From JAQUPP01 sp041649955 (GTDB lineage: Bacteria; Patescibacteriota; Patescibacteriia; UBA2591; JAQUPP01), in NCBI GenBank assembly GCA_041649955.1, contig JBAZMD010000009.1, positions 1 through 28,485 of the forward strand: a stretch of 28,485 nt of DNA. Direction: 5' to 3'. This document shows positions 6,867-14,645 of this stretch, one piece after another (position 1 is the first letter of the stretch; each line of letters opens with the position of its first letter). A program made the position numbers and the translations under genes. Below the pieces are notes generated by a model. It was not told the DNA's origin and searched no databases. It saw only the letters and a list, made by a program, of their open reading frames with translations.

Positions 6867-8363
6867 TTAAAAAAAACAAAGTGTATAATGATTTATACCG
6901 TCCGGCTGATAAAATATTTTTTTATTTTTGCAAATATCGGCTGATTCCAATTCTTGATAAAACGGGTGCCTATCCGGCATAAGAATGGCAAAACATGGAA
7001 CTTGCGGATTATCCTTTTTAACTAATTTTAAATCTTCCATAAAATTTTCATTTAAATCAACATATTTCATTTTAGGAAAACTATCGCTATAAAGTTGAAA
7101 AAAATCACGGGGATAGCCTAGCCCGGAATTCAAAAAAAGAATATCTCCTTCTTTGGCATTAATTTTTAAATAATCCCCTAATTCTGAAATCGCATAACCT
7201 GACGCCCAGCTGTTTATCCATCCTTTTTCTTGTTCAGCCCAATTAAAATTTTTTGGGTTGGAAAGGAGAATGACATCTTCTTTCAAGGGAAGACAGATGG
7301 CTAAAATGAAAGATAAAAGATATATGGAAAATAAAAACTTTTTTTCTTTCAAAAAGGAAAAAAGTTTACAAATGGAAAAAGAAATAAGGATTATAAAAAA
7401 TGGCAAGACAAAGACAAAATAACGGGAAATAACCGATCGGGAGATAAAAGCAAAAATAAAAAGAGGAAAGAAGGCCCAAACTAAGAGCCATTTTATTTCA
7501 TCTTTTTTCCAAAAACCTCTCTCTAAAAAAATAAAGATAAGAAAAATCCCAATTGAGAAAGGAAGATAAGTTGAGAGGATAGAAAAAATAATTTTTAAAT
7601 TTCCAAAAAAGACTCCAAAAAAATTATTAGATTCTACCATAGTAGCGACAACTCTGTAGCTAAGATAATCTTTAGCTCCTTGAGGCATAAAAATCAGATA
7701 AAGAATCGCACTAAGAAAAATCGCTAAGCTAAATTTTAAAGTAAGAAAAAATCTTTCTTTATTTTTATTTTGTTCTCTTTTTAAAATGCTTAAAATAAGG
7801 CCTATTGCCATACTAATGGTTAAAATAAGAAAATTTTGTTTTGAAAAAATGCCAAGGAAATTAATAACCGCCAGAGGAAAAATTAAAATTATTTTTCTTG
7901 TTTTATAAAGAAGCCAAGAAAAATAAAAAAGATAAATTGCCAAAGCAAGAAGAAGCGCCTCCATTAAAGCCATCCTTTCGTAGAACAAACCAAAAGGAGA
8001 AATAGTATAAAGAAAAATTGAGAGAAGAATAATTTTTTTTGATTTAAAAAGAGTTTTGCTGATTAAAAAAATTCCAAAAAAACTGAAGATTCCAAAAATT
8101 CCAGATAAGAACCGGCCCGCAATAAGAGGATCTGAAAAAAGCTTTAAAAATGGAGCAAGAAGCCAATAATGAAGAGGGGGCTTGCCATCAAAGATTGAAA
8201 TATATTTAAATTCAGTCCAATTATTATGAATTGCCTTTGCCCAGTTAAGATAAATTGCTTCATCATTAAAAATAGGAAAAACTCCGAGGTTCAAAAAACG
8301 CAGGAGAATGAAACAAAAAAAGATTAAAATGAATAAAACTAAAAAATTTTTATTTGAAGACAT
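6867..8363 (-). CDS. GT39/ArnT-like dolichyl-phosphate-mannose-type glycosyltransferase
   Basis: This 498-residue polytopic protein has about eleven to twelve membrane segments. After the first, the extracytoplasmic loop has FNDEAIYLNWAK (Asp34-Glu35), the acidic pair essential in GT39/GT83 enzymes, then FDGKPPLHYWL (59-68) and AGRFLSG (82-88), all in the order found in the PMT_2 family. The C-terminal domain outside the last membrane segment is soluble and contains GDILFLNSGLGYPRDFFQLYSD. The expected role is transfer of a sugar from polyprenyl phosphate to an acceptor on the cell surface. It lies downstream of a GT2 enzyme that could make that donor. A TATAAT ends 7 bases before the ATG with no Shine-Dalgarno site, compatible with a leaderless transcript. 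Confidence 0.85.
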   Translation of the reverse strand: MSSNKNFLVLFILIFFCFILLRFLNLGVFPIFNDEAIYLNWAKAIHNNWTEFKYISIFDGKPPLHYWLLAPFLKLFSDPLIAGRFLSGIFGIFSFFGIFLISKTLFKSKKIILLSIFLYTISPFGLFYERMALMEALLLALAIYLFYFSWLLYKTRKIILIFPLAVINFLGIFSKQNFLILTISMAIGLILSILKREQNKNKERFFLTLKFSLAIFLSAILYLIFMPQGAKDYLSYRVVATMVESNNFFGVFFGNLKIIFSILSTYLPFSIGIFLIFIFLERGFWKKDEIKWLLVWAFFPLFIFAFISRSVISRYFVFVLPFFIILISFSICKLFSFLKEKKFLFSIYLLSFILAICLPLKEDVILLSNPKNFNWAEQEKGWINSWASGYAISELGDYLKINAKEGDILFLNSGLGYPRDFFQLYSDSFPKMKYVDLNENFMEDLKLVKKDNPQVPCFAILMPDRHPFYQELESADICKNKKIFYQPDGINHYTLCFF

Positions 8364-8392
8364 AAATTCAATTATACGAAACTTATAAACCT

Positions 8393-9091
8393 TTAAAATC
8401 TATATTTAATTATTGCTAAAATTGCCTTTATCCCGTCAATCCATTTGATTTTTTTGCCTTCGGCGTAAGTTCGGCTTTGATAAGAAATTGGCAGTTCTAA
8501 AATTTTATGGCCCTGGCGCAAAAATTTGGCCGTCATTTCAAGCTCCATTTCAAAACCATTTGATTCCAACTTTAGATTTTGAATAATTAATTTTTTAAAA
8601 ATTTTATAGCAAGTCCAAGGGTCGGTAATTTTCTTGCCGTAAAAAAGAAAAAATAAAGAGGCAATCAAGCGATTACCCCAATAAAATATTTTATATCTTG
8701 CTTTTTGCTTGATTAGAAAACGAGAACCGTAAACTATGTCCGCTTGTCCTTCTAAAATCGGCTGGATGAGTTTCGGCAAGTCTTGCGGATTATATTCCAA
8801 GTCCGCATCCTGAACAATAATTATCTCGCCTCTCGCCTCTTGAAATCCGCGTCTCAACGCCGCTCCCTTGCCTTGATTTTGTTTTTGAAATAAAATTTTA
8901 ATTCTAGATTCTATCCGCCAGCTGGCGGACCAAATTCCAGATTCTAGCAATTGGGTGGTACCGTCTGTAGAACAATCATCAACAATAATAATTTCATAAT
9001 CACAGCCAAAATTCACCGCCTCAAGGCGTTTTAAAATTTCTAAAACCGTTTTCTTCTCATTGTAAACCGGAATAAGAATGGATAACTTCAT
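8393..9091 (-). CDS. GT2 family glycosyltransferase, polyprenyl-phosphate sugar synthase type
   Basis: The protein (232 residues from the ATG at 9091) has the GT-A fold motifs of the DPM1-like GT2 group: SILIPVYNEKKT at the start, YEIIIVDDCSTDGT (about 32-45), NQGKGAALRRGF (72-83), and the metal-binding DxD as VQDADLEY (Asp95/Asp97), then YGSRF and ITDPWTCYKIF. The usual reaction transfers a hexose from a nucleotide sugar to polyprenyl phosphate, the donor used by GT39 enzymes encoded next. A longer frame reaches 9178 but its first 29 codons read through the end of the adjacent transposase element, so the ATG at 9091 is the native start. Residues 52-62 (GIWSASWRIES) are an in-frame palindromic insertion; removing them restores a normal family alignment. 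Confidence 0.9.
   Translation of the reverse strand: MKLSILIPVYNEKKTVLEILKRLEAVNFGCDYEIIIVDDCSTDGTTQLLESGIWSASWRIESRIKILFQKQNQGKGAALRRGFQEARGEIIIVQDADLEYNPQDLPKLIQPILEGQADIVYGSRFLIKQKARYKIFYWGNRLIASLFFLFYGKKITDPWTCYKIFKKLIIQNLKLESNGFEMELEMTAKFLRQGHKILELPISYQSRTYAEGKKIKWIDGIKAILAIIKYRF
8906..8946. repeat. Palindromic element inserted in the GT2 gene, with 8-bp flanking duplication
   Basis: The palindrome TCCGCCAGCTGGCGGA (8914-8929) followed by CCAAATTCC (8930-8938) is bracketed by exact direct copies of AGATTCTA (8906-8913 and 8939-8946). Element plus one copy is 33 bases, eleven codons. Deleting it rejoins LLES to RIKILFQ and gives an uninterrupted GT2 sequence. This looks like insertion with target-site duplication. 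Confidence 0.9.
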
Positions 9092-9099
9092 ATTTTTAT

Positions 9100-9905
9100 T
9101 TGGGGACAGTCCCCATTTTCCCTTATGTAAAAACTCTTTATTTATGCTAATCTGAGAACAATTTTTTAAATTTAGCACGATTTTAATTTATTTAAATAAA
9201 TTTTTCATTTTTAATAAATTTTAATCTTTTGGGTTGCTGTAATTCTACCTCAATAAATTTTAAATAATTTTGACAAAGTCTTTCTAATGAAGTTTCACCT
9301 GATATTTCAGCACCAAATCCTAAAAATCGTTGCCAATCTGTTAAACTATCGTCACAATTTTTTTGAAAATAAACTTGATAACTGCTCCAATGATAATCTT
9401 GAGGATATTTAACTAATGCTGCCCTTACGGCGTTGAGGTCAATATAAGCGCCTACTGCCCAAAAATAAAATTCTTCGTTAATTAGCGAGCTATAAAATCT
9501 ATCTTGAAATAAATGGCCAGTCCTTTTATATCTGTGATTAAAATATCCGGCATAACAAGTGTTAATATAATGCATAATTGTAGAAATTGGGGTTTTGTCT
9601 ATTTCTACAAAAAGATGAATATGATTTGGAAGTAAATTATAAGAATATAAATAAAAACTGAATTTCTCTTTTACTAATTTTAAAATCTTTAAAAATTTTT
9701 TGTAATCTTGGGGGGACCTAAAAATACGTCGCTGATTAATTCCGCGACAAACGATATGATATAATTCACCCGGGGTATTGATTTCTCCTCTTGTTTTTCT
9801 GGGCATAGATAATTTTGATCAAAATTATGCTAATTTTTTAAATTTAACTTAAAATATAGCATTAATGAGAGTTTTTAAAAGACCATTTTAGGGGACTGTC
9901 CCCAA
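9100..9905 (-). mobile_element. Y1-transposase element with terminal inverted repeats
   Basis: Both ends carry TTGGGGACAGTCCCC in inverted orientation (9100-9114 and 9891-9905), itself a palindrome able to form a hairpin. Inside, TAAAAACTCT (9128-9137) and its complement (9868-9877) sit exactly 13 bases from the end palindromes on each side, and ATGCTA (9144-9149, complement at 9857-9862) extends the match, so the ends form an imperfect inverted repeat of about 48 bases. TTTAT flanks both sides (9095-9099, 9906-9910), possibly a target duplication but weak in such A/T-rich DNA. The element separates the GT2 gene from the ComEC MBL gene and encodes one transposase. Confidence 0.8.
9192..9806 (-). 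CDS. REP-associated tyrosine transposase (RAYT, Y1/HUH family)
   Basis: The 204-residue protein belongs to the IS200/IS605-like Y1 single-strand transposases of the REP-associated group. Seen in order: ELYHIVCRGINQRRIF at the N-terminus; the HUH metal motif in LPNHIHLFVE; the catalytic-tyrosine helix region ending YFNHRYKRTGHLFQDRF, a highly characteristic string; and YIDLNAVRAALV with YHWSSYQVY in the C-terminal part. All key motifs are intact, so the enzyme may be active. It is encoded between inverted GGGGACAGTCCCC palindromes that are its likely substrates. Such proteins recognise hairpins and mobilise DNA as single strands; some are domesticated and maintain REP sequences. Confidence 0.92.
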   Translation of the reverse strand: MPRKTRGEINTPGELYHIVCRGINQRRIFRSPQDYKKFLKILKLVKEKFSFYLYSYNLLPNHIHLFVEIDKTPISTIMHYINTCYAGYFNHRYKRTGHLFQDRFYSSLINEEFYFWAVGAYIDLNAVRAALVKYPQDYHWSSYQVYFQKNCDDSLTDWQRFLGFGAEISGETSLERLCQNYLKFIEVELQQPKRLKFIKNEKFI

Positions 9906-9952
9906 TTTATTTTATAACAATACCGCGATTAATCAATGGCTAAAAATATGAA

Positions 9953-10846
9953 TTATTTCTCGGTTTTTAGAACTAATTTTCCGTTTTTATCAATAAAAAT
10001 AATGTCGCCATTTTGATCTGTTCTCAATGTTTTTGCGCCGACTTCTTCTAAATTCGTTAAAACCCGCAAACTGGGATGACCGAATTTATTATTTTGGCCG
10101 ACTGAAATAACGCCGTAAATCGGGCTGATTTTTTCTAAAAAATTTAAATCTGAAGAATATTTTGAACCGTGATGGCCAATTTTTAAAACTTGCGACTGCA
10201 AATCATAATTATTATCCAATAATATTTTTTCTATTTCACTGGTGGCGTCACCGGTAAAAAGAATTTTATTTTGATTATTCACCAGCTTAAAAACCAAAGA
10301 ATTAGGATTGTTGTCGTCTTTATTGAATTGGCCGGCCAATTCTTGAATCGGCCACAAAAAATCCAAATAAATTTTATCATTCAGCCAAATTTTTCGCTGT
10401 TCTGAAACAATAACAGGCGTAATATTTTTTTCTTGAATTAACTTTTTCCATTCAAAATAAAGCGAATCTGTTTCTTCGGTATTGTTGGTTACAATCTGAT
10501 CAACCGGCCAGCGATGCAAAACTTCAACCAAACCGATAAGATGATCTGGATCGGGATGAGTTAAAATTATTAAATCAATTTTTCGGCGAGTAATGGGAAT
10601 ATATTTATCCAATTTATAAATAACGTTTTTATTCGGCCCGCCGTCTATTAAAATATTTTTTCCTTCCGGCGTTTGGATCAAGGCCGAGTCGCCCTGCCCA
10701 ACATCAAAGAAAACAACTCTTAAAGAATTAAAATTATTCTGAGTCAAAATCAGCCAATAGCCCAAAATAACCAGATTAATCAATAAAAGTCCGGCAACTG
10801 AAAAAATGATTATTTTAAGAATTTTTGGATTGAATTTTTGAGGCAT
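9953..10846 (-). CDS. ComEC C-terminal part: membrane-anchored metallo-beta-lactamase-fold hydrolase
   Basis: This 297-residue protein has one membrane segment (about 10-34) and then the metallo-beta-lactamase-like domain that normally ends ComEC: LRVVFFDVGQGDS (42-54), ILIDGGPN, the metal motif LTHPDPDH (His97, Asp99, Asp101, His102), FTGDATSE (Asp200) and KIGHHGSKYSS (His225-His226). In full-length ComEC this domain is thought to degrade the non-transported strand during DNA uptake. Here it is separate, starting 32 bases inside the end of the gene for the channel part and in the +1 frame relative to it. The two fit together as one ComEC split in the linker before the last membrane helix. 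Confidence 0.88.
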   Translation of the reverse strand: MPQKFNPKILKIIIFSVAGLLLINLVILGYWLILTQNNFNSLRVVFFDVGQGDSALIQTPEGKNILIDGGPNKNVIYKLDKYIPITRRKIDLIILTHPDPDHLIGLVEVLHRWPVDQIVTNNTEETDSLYFEWKKLIQEKNITPVIVSEQRKIWLNDKIYLDFLWPIQELAGQFNKDDNNPNSLVFKLVNNQNKILFTGDATSEIEKILLDNNYDLQSQVLKIGHHGSKYSSDLNFLEKISPIYGVISVGQNNKFGHPSLRVLTNLEEVGAKTLRTDQNGDIIFIDKNGKLVLKTEK

Positions 10847-12284
10847 AAATTAACCATCCAATAATAAAAAAATATAAAATTAAAGCGGCAATCAAAGGAA
10901 AATTGACAATAATGGGCGAAAAATAAAAAATCTTAGCGATAATTTTCACCGTTAAAATCAAGAATGTCAGACCGAGCCAAATCGGCCAAAATAAAATTTT
11001 CGCCAAGAAAACAGAAATTGTTCCGAATAAAATAAAAAATATTCCCAAAAACATTAAAACCGGAATAATGGGCAAGATTAAAATATTAGCCAAAGGCGCG
11101 GCCAGCGACAAAGCGCCGAAATAATATAAAATCAAAGGAAAGACAAAAATCTGGGCGCTGAGAGTGGCTGATAAACAATCTTTAATCGGCAAATACCTGA
11201 AATTAGGTATTTTTTTAAAATACTGATTAAAAATCGGGGTAAAAAATATCAAACCTAAAATTGAGGCGAAAGATAATTGAAACCCGATATCTAAAGCCAA
11301 AAGTTTCGGATTGATCAAAAGCATAATCGCCGCAGCCAAAATAATAATTTTTAATCCTGATTGAGGACGGCCGATTTTTTGAGCAAAAAGAATACCCAAG
11401 CCCATAATCGCCGCTCGTACCGCCGCGGCCGGCGCACCGACTAAAATGACAAAAAATATAATCAACATCGCCGCCAGCCAGAAAGCTTTTTGGCGGCGAA
11501 TCAGCAAAATGCTTACTATAAAAATCATTATCAATTGAGACAAAATCGCCACATGCAATCCGGAAACGGACAAAATATGAGTTGTGCCGGTTATGGAAAA
11601 CCAATTTCTGACTTCCTGCGGAATTTGGCGCTGAAGCCCCAATAATAAAGCGGAGAAAACAGATCCTTGCGGTTCGGAAAAATTTTGGTCAATTAAATTT
11701 TTAATTTGATTTTTAAATGAAAATATTTTTTGATAGAAAAAATTGCCTTGGTTGTGATTTAAAATTTTTATATTCGGAAAATAACAAATTGAATAAACAT
11801 TATTAACAATAGCGGAATTATTTTTAAATTCGCCTTCAAGCACGCTTTTAAGCTGACACTCAATTTCCACTGAATCACCGTATTGATAATTGGAATAGAG
11901 CGGCGCGTTAACTAAAATTTTACCATTATATTGATGATTATTTATTTTTATTTTACCGACAATCAGTTGAGTTTTATCCGTTTTAACATCCGGTTCATTA
12001 ATAATTTGTCCCTCAAAAACAAGATTTGTGTTATTGTAAAAAGACACGTTATTTTCATCAATTTTAGGAAAACTGGAATTATAACGAACTATGCCTAAAA
12101 TAAAAAAGATAATAAAAAATATAAAAGGCCAAATATTTTTAATTGGCCTTTTTAAAAAGCAAAAAAATAAAATTAATAAAAATACCGGCAAATAAACAAA
12201 AAATGGCAGATAGAAAAAAGAGGCTAATCCGATGCCCCCGATAAAAAATAACAAGCAATAAAAAACTATTCGCGAAACAGCCAT
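10815..12284 (-). CDS. comEC: ComEC/Rec2 DNA-uptake channel, N-terminal and competence domains
   Basis: The 489-residue protein carries an N-terminal pair of helices, a soluble DUF4131 region with an OB-like fold (about 60-170: VSFYNNTNLVFEGQIINEPD and following), and the Competence domain from about residue 205, with GLQRQIPQEVRNWFSITGTTHILSVSGLHVAIL and GAPAAAVRAAIMGL, both diagnostic of ComEC. About eight to ten membrane segments follow. It forms the inner-membrane channel for single-stranded DNA in natural transformation. The hydrolase domain is not attached but is encoded by the next, overlapping gene. Together with prepilin peptidase and pseudopilins in the same run, it points to pilus-driven DNA uptake. 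The start overlaps the preceding gene by 19 bases, suggesting translational coupling. Confidence 0.92.
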   Translation of the reverse strand: MAVSRIVFYCLLFFIGGIGLASFFYLPFFVYLPVFLLILFFCFLKRPIKNIWPFIFFIIFFILGIVRYNSSFPKIDENNVSFYNNTNLVFEGQIINEPDVKTDKTQLIVGKIKINNHQYNGKILVNAPLYSNYQYGDSVEIECQLKSVLEGEFKNNSAIVNNVYSICYFPNIKILNHNQGNFFYQKIFSFKNQIKNLIDQNFSEPQGSVFSALLLGLQRQIPQEVRNWFSITGTTHILSVSGLHVAILSQLIMIFIVSILLIRRQKAFWLAAMLIIFFVILVGAPAAAVRAAIMGLGILFAQKIGRPQSGLKIIILAAAIMLLINPKLLALDIGFQLSFASILGLIFFTPIFNQYFKKIPNFRYLPIKDCLSATLSAQIFVFPLILYYFGALSLAAPLANILILPIIPVLMFLGIFFILFGTISVFLAKILFWPIWLGLTFLILTVKIIAKIFYFSPIIVNFPLIAALILYFFIIGWLIYASKIQSKNS

Positions 12285-12790
12285 ATAACCCTCTTGAAAA
12301 AGAAAAATAAAATACCCAAGGCAATGCCGCCGCTATCCAACCAAAGATCTAAAAACGAAGGATCGCAGCAAATTCCTTCAGCTACATATTCATGGAAAAT
12401 ATTGAATATAAAAACGATTAATAATGCGTACCAAACGTTAAGCCGAAAAAAATATAAAAGAATAATGGTTAAAATAAAAAATCCGACAAAATGAAAAATA
12501 TTTTCCGCGGCCGAATTTCCATCACAAGTAATAAATTCCTTTAAATTACTGATTGTTTGAGCAATGGGCGGAGATATCCAAAAAATAAAAAAGTTTTCAA
12601 AATTATATTTGATTCTTTCCAGGCCGAATTGAGTAATCGGTTTCATTGCTCCCCCGTCGGAAAAATAACTGTAACTGTAACCTTTATGCTGGCGGCAAAC
12701 CGAATCATAATTTCCGACTACGAAAAAATCAACTAAAAATAAAAGGATCAATAAAATAAAAAATAATATTTTAAATCTCATTTTAGACAT
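12266..12790 (-). CDS. Small polytopic membrane protein, possibly VanZ-like
   Basis: I cannot assign this 174-residue protein with confidence. It has an N-terminal membrane segment (about 7-26), a polar stretch with cysteines that would lie outside the membrane, and three further hydrophobic segments (about 97-114, 117-133 and 151-166). The motif IFHEYVAEGICCDPSFLDLWLDSGGIALG has the shape of the VanZ-like ending, where a helix with a conserved Glu is followed by D.xD..N..G, but the match is loose. It lies 4 bases downstream of glmS and overlaps comEC, so it is transcribed with both. A role in the envelope is likely; nothing more can be said from sequence. Confidence 0.6.
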   Translation of the reverse strand: MSKMRFKILFFILLILLFLVDFFVVGNYDSVCRQHKGYSYSYFSDGGAMKPITQFGLERIKYNFENFFIFWISPPIAQTISNLKEFITCDGNSAAENIFHFVGFFILTIILLYFFRLNVWYALLIVFIFNIFHEYVAEGICCDPSFLDLWLDSGGIALGILFFFFKRVIWLFRE

Positions 12791-12794
12791 ATTT

Positions 12795-14633
12795 TTATTC
12801 TACAGTCACGCTTTTCGCTAAATTTCTAGGTTTATCCACGTCGCAGCCTCTTAAAACTGCCATGTGATAAGCTAATAATTGAAGCGGGATAACGCTTAAA
12901 AGCGGAGTTAAAAATCCATTGGTTTTGGGAACGTAAATGACATTTTCCGCCATTTTCTTGATTTCTTCGTTCCCTTCGGTGGCAATGGCGATAATATTTC
13001 CTCCCCGAGCCCTCACTTCTTCAATATTACTGACGACTTTTTGATAAATAATATCCTCAGTGTCAGTGGCGATAACCACTACCGGCATATTTTTATCAAT
13101 CAAAGCGATTGGTCCATGTTTCATTTCCGCGGCTGGATAACCTTCGGCGTGAATATAAGAAATTTCTTTCAGCTTCAAAGCGCCTTCCAAAGCGGTCGGG
13201 AAATTATAACCGCGGCCCAAATAAAGAAAATTATTGAATTTGTAATATTTTCTGGCGATTTTTTTAATTTCTTCGTTTTTATCAAGAATTATTTTTATTT
13301 TTTCCGGAATCTCGCTGATCGCTTTGATTCTTGATTTGATTTCTTTATCTATTATTTTATTCCTGTTTATCCCCAAGAGCAATGCCAATTCCGCCAAGAC
13401 CGTAACTTGGGAAGTAAAAGCTTTGGTTGAAGCAACGCCGATTTCCGGTCCGGCGTGCAAATAAATTCCAGCATCGGTTTCTCGGGCGATTGTTGAACCG
13501 ACCGTATTAACGATTCCGAATACTTTACCGCCGGCTTTTTTTATTTTCCGAAGCGATTCCAAAGTATCAGCTGTTTCTCCGGATTGAGAAATTACAAAAT
13601 AAGCCGTTTCATTGTTAATGGGTACATTTTTATATCTGAATTCCGAAGCATATTCAATTTCAGCCGGCAAAGAGGCTAAGTGTTCAAATAAATATTCGCC
13701 GATCATTCCGGCATGCCAAGAAGTTCCGCAAGCCAAAAATACCACTCTCTTTACGTTAGTTAAAAAATCCAGCCAATCCGCAATACCACCCAATTGAATT
13801 TTATTTTCATCCATCAGGACTCGGCCGCGAATGGCATTTTTAACAGTCTCCGGCTGCTCAAAAATTTCTTTAAGCATGAAGTGCTCAAAACCGCTTTTTT
13901 CTATTTGTGATAAATCACAAGAAACTTCGTCCGCTTTTTTCTGAATCGGCTGATTATCAACCGTGGTGACTTGATAACCATCTCTGGTTAAAACAGCGAT
14001 TTCGCCGTCAGCCAAATAAATTACTTTGCGAGTATATTCAACAACCGCTGCCGGATCCGAAGCCACCAAATATTCTCCATCTCCCATTAAACCGATAATT
14101 AAAGGGCTGCCCATTTTCGCCACAACCAGTTTATCCGGTTCGCGGGAAGAAATAATGGCCAGGCCATAAGCGCCGTCAACCAAACTTAAAGCTTTTTGCG
14201 TCGCGGTTAATAAATCTTTTTGATAATATTCTTCAATCAGATGAGCAATTACTTCAGTGTCGGTTTCTGAATAAAAATTATGGCCGCGCTGTTCCAGCCA
14301 TTTTTTTAAAGTTCGATAATTTTCAATAATGCCGTTATGAACTAAAAATATTTCTTTTTTGCAATCAAAATGCGGATGAGCGTTAATTTCATTCGGTTCG
14401 CCATGAGTCGCCCAGCGAGTATGGGCAATCACCAAATTACTGGACAATTGTTCTTGTCCGATTTTTTCTTCCAAGGCCTTGACCCTACCCTTAACTTTGA
14501 TTGAATCAATTCCATTTTTTGTCAGCATTGCCAAACCGACTGAATCATATCCTCGATATTCCAATCTTTTAAGTCCTTGAATGGTGATTGGCACGCCATT
14601 TTTTAAACCAATATAACCTACAATTCCACACAT
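12795..14633 (-). CDS. glmS: Glutamine-fructose-6-phosphate aminotransferase (isomerizing)
   Basis: GlmS makes glucosamine-6-phosphate from fructose-6-phosphate and glutamine, the first step toward UDP-GlcNAc for peptidoglycan and surface glycans. The 612-residue length is normal. The N-terminal glutaminase starts MCGIVGYIG with Cys2 as nucleophile, then RLEYRGYDSVG, HTRWATHGEP and HNGIIENY. Two sugar-isomerase (SIS) domains follow, with ACGTSWHAG, SQSGETADTL, and later YLGRGYNFPTALEGALKLKE, AEGYPAAEMKHGPIALI. The C-terminus DVDKPRNLAKSVTVE is the family's conserved end. It follows prfB by 12 bases. No riboswitch-like ribozyme structure is visible upstream; the gap is too short for glmS ribozyme. 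Confidence 0.97.
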   Translation of the reverse strand: MCGIVGYIGLKNGVPITIQGLKRLEYRGYDSVGLAMLTKNGIDSIKVKGRVKALEEKIGQEQLSSNLVIAHTRWATHGEPNEINAHPHFDCKKEIFLVHNGIIENYRTLKKWLEQRGHNFYSETDTEVIAHLIEEYYQKDLLTATQKALSLVDGAYGLAIISSREPDKLVVAKMGSPLIIGLMGDGEYLVASDPAAVVEYTRKVIYLADGEIAVLTRDGYQVTTVDNQPIQKKADEVSCDLSQIEKSGFEHFMLKEIFEQPETVKNAIRGRVLMDENKIQLGGIADWLDFLTNVKRVVFLACGTSWHAGMIGEYLFEHLASLPAEIEYASEFRYKNVPINNETAYFVISQSGETADTLESLRKIKKAGGKVFGIVNTVGSTIARETDAGIYLHAGPEIGVASTKAFTSQVTVLAELALLLGINRNKIIDKEIKSRIKAISEIPEKIKIILDKNEEIKKIARKYYKFNNFLYLGRGYNFPTALEGALKLKEISYIHAEGYPAAEMKHGPIALIDKNMPVVVIATDTEDIIYQKVVSNIEEVRARGGNIIAIATEGNEEIKKMAENVIYVPKTNGFLTPLLSVIPLQLLAYHMAVLRGCDVDKPRNLAKSVTVE

Positions 14634-14645
14634 AATAAATTAAAA

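Noticed and set aside
9092..9178. A 29-codon N-terminal extension of the GT2 gene
   Set aside because: It reads through the end of the transposase element (it encodes GLSPN from the GGGGACAGTCCCC palindrome), and the conserved GT2 start MKLSILIPVYNE begins at 9091.
12139..12324. Minus-strand frame over the comEC start and similar frames at 11227-11604 and 17846-18142
   Set aside because: These are shadows in other frames of comEC and the protease, with no family signature.
14634..14645. glmS ribozyme upstream of glmS
   Set aside because: Only 12 bases separate glmS from prfB, too few for the ribozyme, and no such fold is seen.
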